From: an uncultured Bacteroidota bacterium | GTDB taxonomy: Bacteria > Bacteroidota > Bacteroidia > Flavobacteriales > Flavobacteriaceae | Length of the DNA stretch: 64,000 nt | Direction: 5' to 3' | Assembly: GCA_902590705.1 (NCBI GenBank) | Contig: CACIXU010000001.1 | Span: 92,001 to 156,000 of the forward strand | Shown here: one piece after another, positions 62,450 through 64,000 of the stretch | How positions within the stretch are numbered: the first letter of the stretch is position 1 | Layout: each line of letters opens with the position of its first letter | The notes under the pieces: generated by a model | Told to the model about the DNA's origin: nothing | The model's input: the letters and a program-made list of their open reading frames with translations, nothing else | Database searches by the model: none | Position numbers and translations under genes: made by a program

Positions 62450-64000
62450 GTGATAAAGAATTTATATTTCATTGTTATTAATTTGGTAGTAGGTTTTTGG
62501 TTAAATTCCATAATTGCCCAAGAAGGTCCAAAAATTATTGAAATTCTTCAGGCTGGCGGATCAACTCAAGATCAGCAAAAATTTCCTGGTGCAAATATAT
62601 TAGTTAAAAAAGATAATATTCGAGTTCACCTGTTACACGAAGGAGCTTTAATAAAATCAAATATTTCTTATTTCTATCCCAAAAAAAATTTTTTTAAGGC
62701 AAATGGTAATGTAATTTTTACTCAGGGAGATACTTTAAAAATAACTTGTGATTATATTGAATACGATGGGACAAAAAAACTAGCAATAGCCAGGGGGGAA
62801 GTATTACTTGAACGGACTGACATGAACCTAAAAACAGATACTCTTTATTTAGATCGTCCGAAGTCAAAAGCCTACTATAACACATTTGGAACCATCTTAG
62901 ACGAACAAACTAAGCTGACTAGTAAAAGAGGGATTTACTTTATGGATTTGAAAAAATACCGGTTTATATCCGATGTAAAAATTAATAACCCTGAATATCA
63001 AATAACATCGCAGCAACTAGATTACTTTACCGAAAGTGACAAGGCTTTTTTTTATGGAAAGACATCTATTAAAGGTGAAGAATATGATATCTATTGTGAA
63101 AAAGGTTCTTATGATACAAAACTACAAAAAGGTAGTTTTCAAAAAAATGCTATTATTTTCTACAATAATAAAGAAATCAGAGGTGACAGCCTTTATTTTG
63201 AAAATGAAAGAGATTATGCAGCAGCTACAAATAATATCAGTATTATTGATACTCTCAATAAATCAGTAATCAATGGCCATTACGGTGAAATTTTTAAATC
63301 GAGAGATTCTGCAATTATAACCAGAAGGGCCATGGCAATTAATATTGTTGATAATGACTCCCTATTCATTCATGCTGATACACTTATTGCTACAGGTCCC
63401 CAAGATAAAAAAATTTTAAGAGGTTATTATGACGTAAGAATTTTTAAATCTGATTTAAGAGGTAAATCAGATTCATTACATCTAAATCAAAGTTCGGGTT
63501 TAATCAAAATGCTTAAACTTCCTTTGAGTAGAAAAGAAAATCAAATCTTTACGGAGAGTCAAAAAAATGCTAGGAATCCTATTTTATGGTTTGGTAAAAG
63601 TCAAATGTCAGGAAATAAAATTTTTCTTACTTCTAATATGAAAAACCAAAAATTGGATTCGTTAAAAATTATTGGTAATAGTTGGATTATAGAAAAAGAT
63701 TCACTTAGTGAAACAGGTTTTAATCAGATTAAAGGTGGTCTTTTAGATGGCTTATTTGAAGATGGGGAATTAGTAGAAATTGACATAACTAAAAATACTG
63801 AAGTAATATATTATATGTATTCTGACGAAGAAAATGAGCTAATAGGAATTGACAAGACGACTTGCAGTAGCTTAAAGATGATTACCAAAGACAATCAAAT
63901 CGTGGATATCACTTTTTTTGTAAGCCCAGACGGGCAATTACTTCCTGAAAAGGATTTACCAATAAACGAAAGAAAATTAAAAGGATTTTATTGGAGAGAA
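62450..64000 (+). CDS. OstA-like lipopolysaccharide-transport family protein, 3' end outside window
   Basis: A single open frame of 517 codons from GTG 62450 to the right edge; only four sense codons separate the GTG from an upstream stop, so GTG is the likely start. Signal peptide (FIVINLVVGFWLNSIIAQ), then repeated beta-strand units such as LKITCDYIEYDGTKKLAIARG, TDTLYLDRPKSKAYYN and KEIRGDSLYFENERDYAAA, the pattern of OstA/LptA-like domains found in Bacteroidota. Likely helps move lipopolysaccharide to the outer membrane. Confidence 0.85.
   Translation, partial: MIKNLYFIVINLVVGFWLNSIIAQEGPKIIEILQAGGSTQDQQKFPGANILVKKDNIRVHLLHEGALIKSNISYFYPKKNFFKANGNVIFTQGDTLKITCDYIEYDGTKKLAIARGEVLLERTDMNLKTDTLYLDRPKSKAYYNTFGTILDEQTKLTSKRGIYFMDLKKYRFISDVKINNPEYQITSQQLDYFTESDKAFFYGKTSIKGEEYDIYCEKGSYDTKLQKGSFQKNAIIFYNNKEIRGDSLYFENERDYAAATNNISIIDTLNKSVINGHYGEIFKSRDSAIITRRAMAINIVDNDSLFIHADTLIATGPQDKKILRGYYDVRIFKSDLRGKSDSLHLNQSSGLIKMLKLPLSRKENQIFTESQKNARNPILWFGKSQMSGNKIFLTSNMKNQKLDSLKIIGNSWIIEKDSLSETGFNQIKGGLLDGLFEDGELVEIDITKNTEVIYYMYSDEENELIGIDKTTCSSLKMITKDNQIVDITFFVSPDGQLLPEKDLPINERKLKGFYWRE

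Overview
This 64 kb window is AT-rich chromosomal DNA from a member of the Bacteroidota, most likely a marine Flavobacteriia-type bacterium. The evidence is a PorP/SprF protein, a giant surface protein with a type IX secretion (T9SS) type B C-terminal domain, GldI, OmpA with thrombospondin type-3 repeats, DUF5683, DUF3810, the OstA-like protein, the gene order recF / lipoprotein / DUF721 / ndk / nrnA / gldI, TAnnTTTG-type promoter elements close to start codons, and the absence of obvious Shine-Dalgarno sites.

Layout. 1-3740 is an accessory region of short ORFs: a partial SnoaL-like protein, a RidA-like lipoprotein, two GRxxGxPNK proteins, small membrane proteins and one gene broken by a single stop. 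It carries short direct repeats that look like duplicated gene tails, and it ends at a repeat array beside an atypical tRNA-Arg(ACG). 3997-6398 holds alkane monooxygenase (alkB) divergent from a predicted outer-membrane barrel. 6516-12328 holds typA and a galactose operon (galE, sodium/sugar symporter, galK). 12405-19960 holds OmpA, a Tat-exported TIM-barrel protein, an SDR, a DUF3089 hydrolase, an acyltransferase, a Nudix hydrolase, a cyclophilin lipoprotein and oxyR. 20125-22355 has two tRNA-Pro genes bracketing a PQQ-propeller lipoprotein. 22369-29887 is a PorP/SprF gene plus a 2194-residue BspA-type repeat protein.

29959-39740 is a carbohydrate-catabolic locus. NagB, an esterase and a ThuA-domain protein lie on the minus strand. 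Divergent from them is a tight plus-strand operon: sulfatase, DUF6807/PmoA-like protein, Tat-exported Gfo/Idh/MocA protein, lipoprotein Gfo/Idh/MocA protein, PQQ-type sugar dehydrogenase and cytochrome c. A perfect 12-bp palindrome precedes the sulfatase. There is no SusC/SusD pair and no classical glycoside hydrolase in the window, so this looks like periplasmic oxidative processing of a sulfated sugar rather than a standard polysaccharide-utilisation locus. It is the best candidate here for an undescribed pathway.

39755-64000 is mostly conserved housekeeping: ftsB/divIC, parAB, DUF5683, dapB, lepB, wbqC; then on the minus strand an EEP-family protein, two rhomboids, mutL, ribH and a TPR protein; then recF, DUF721, ndk, nrnA, gldI, a cyclophilin-FKBP fusion, DUF3810, a TrmH-type methyltransferase, rsh, fur, purA and the start of the OstA-like gene, which runs off the right edge. 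All functional names come from motif and family recognition by eye; no database search was run.
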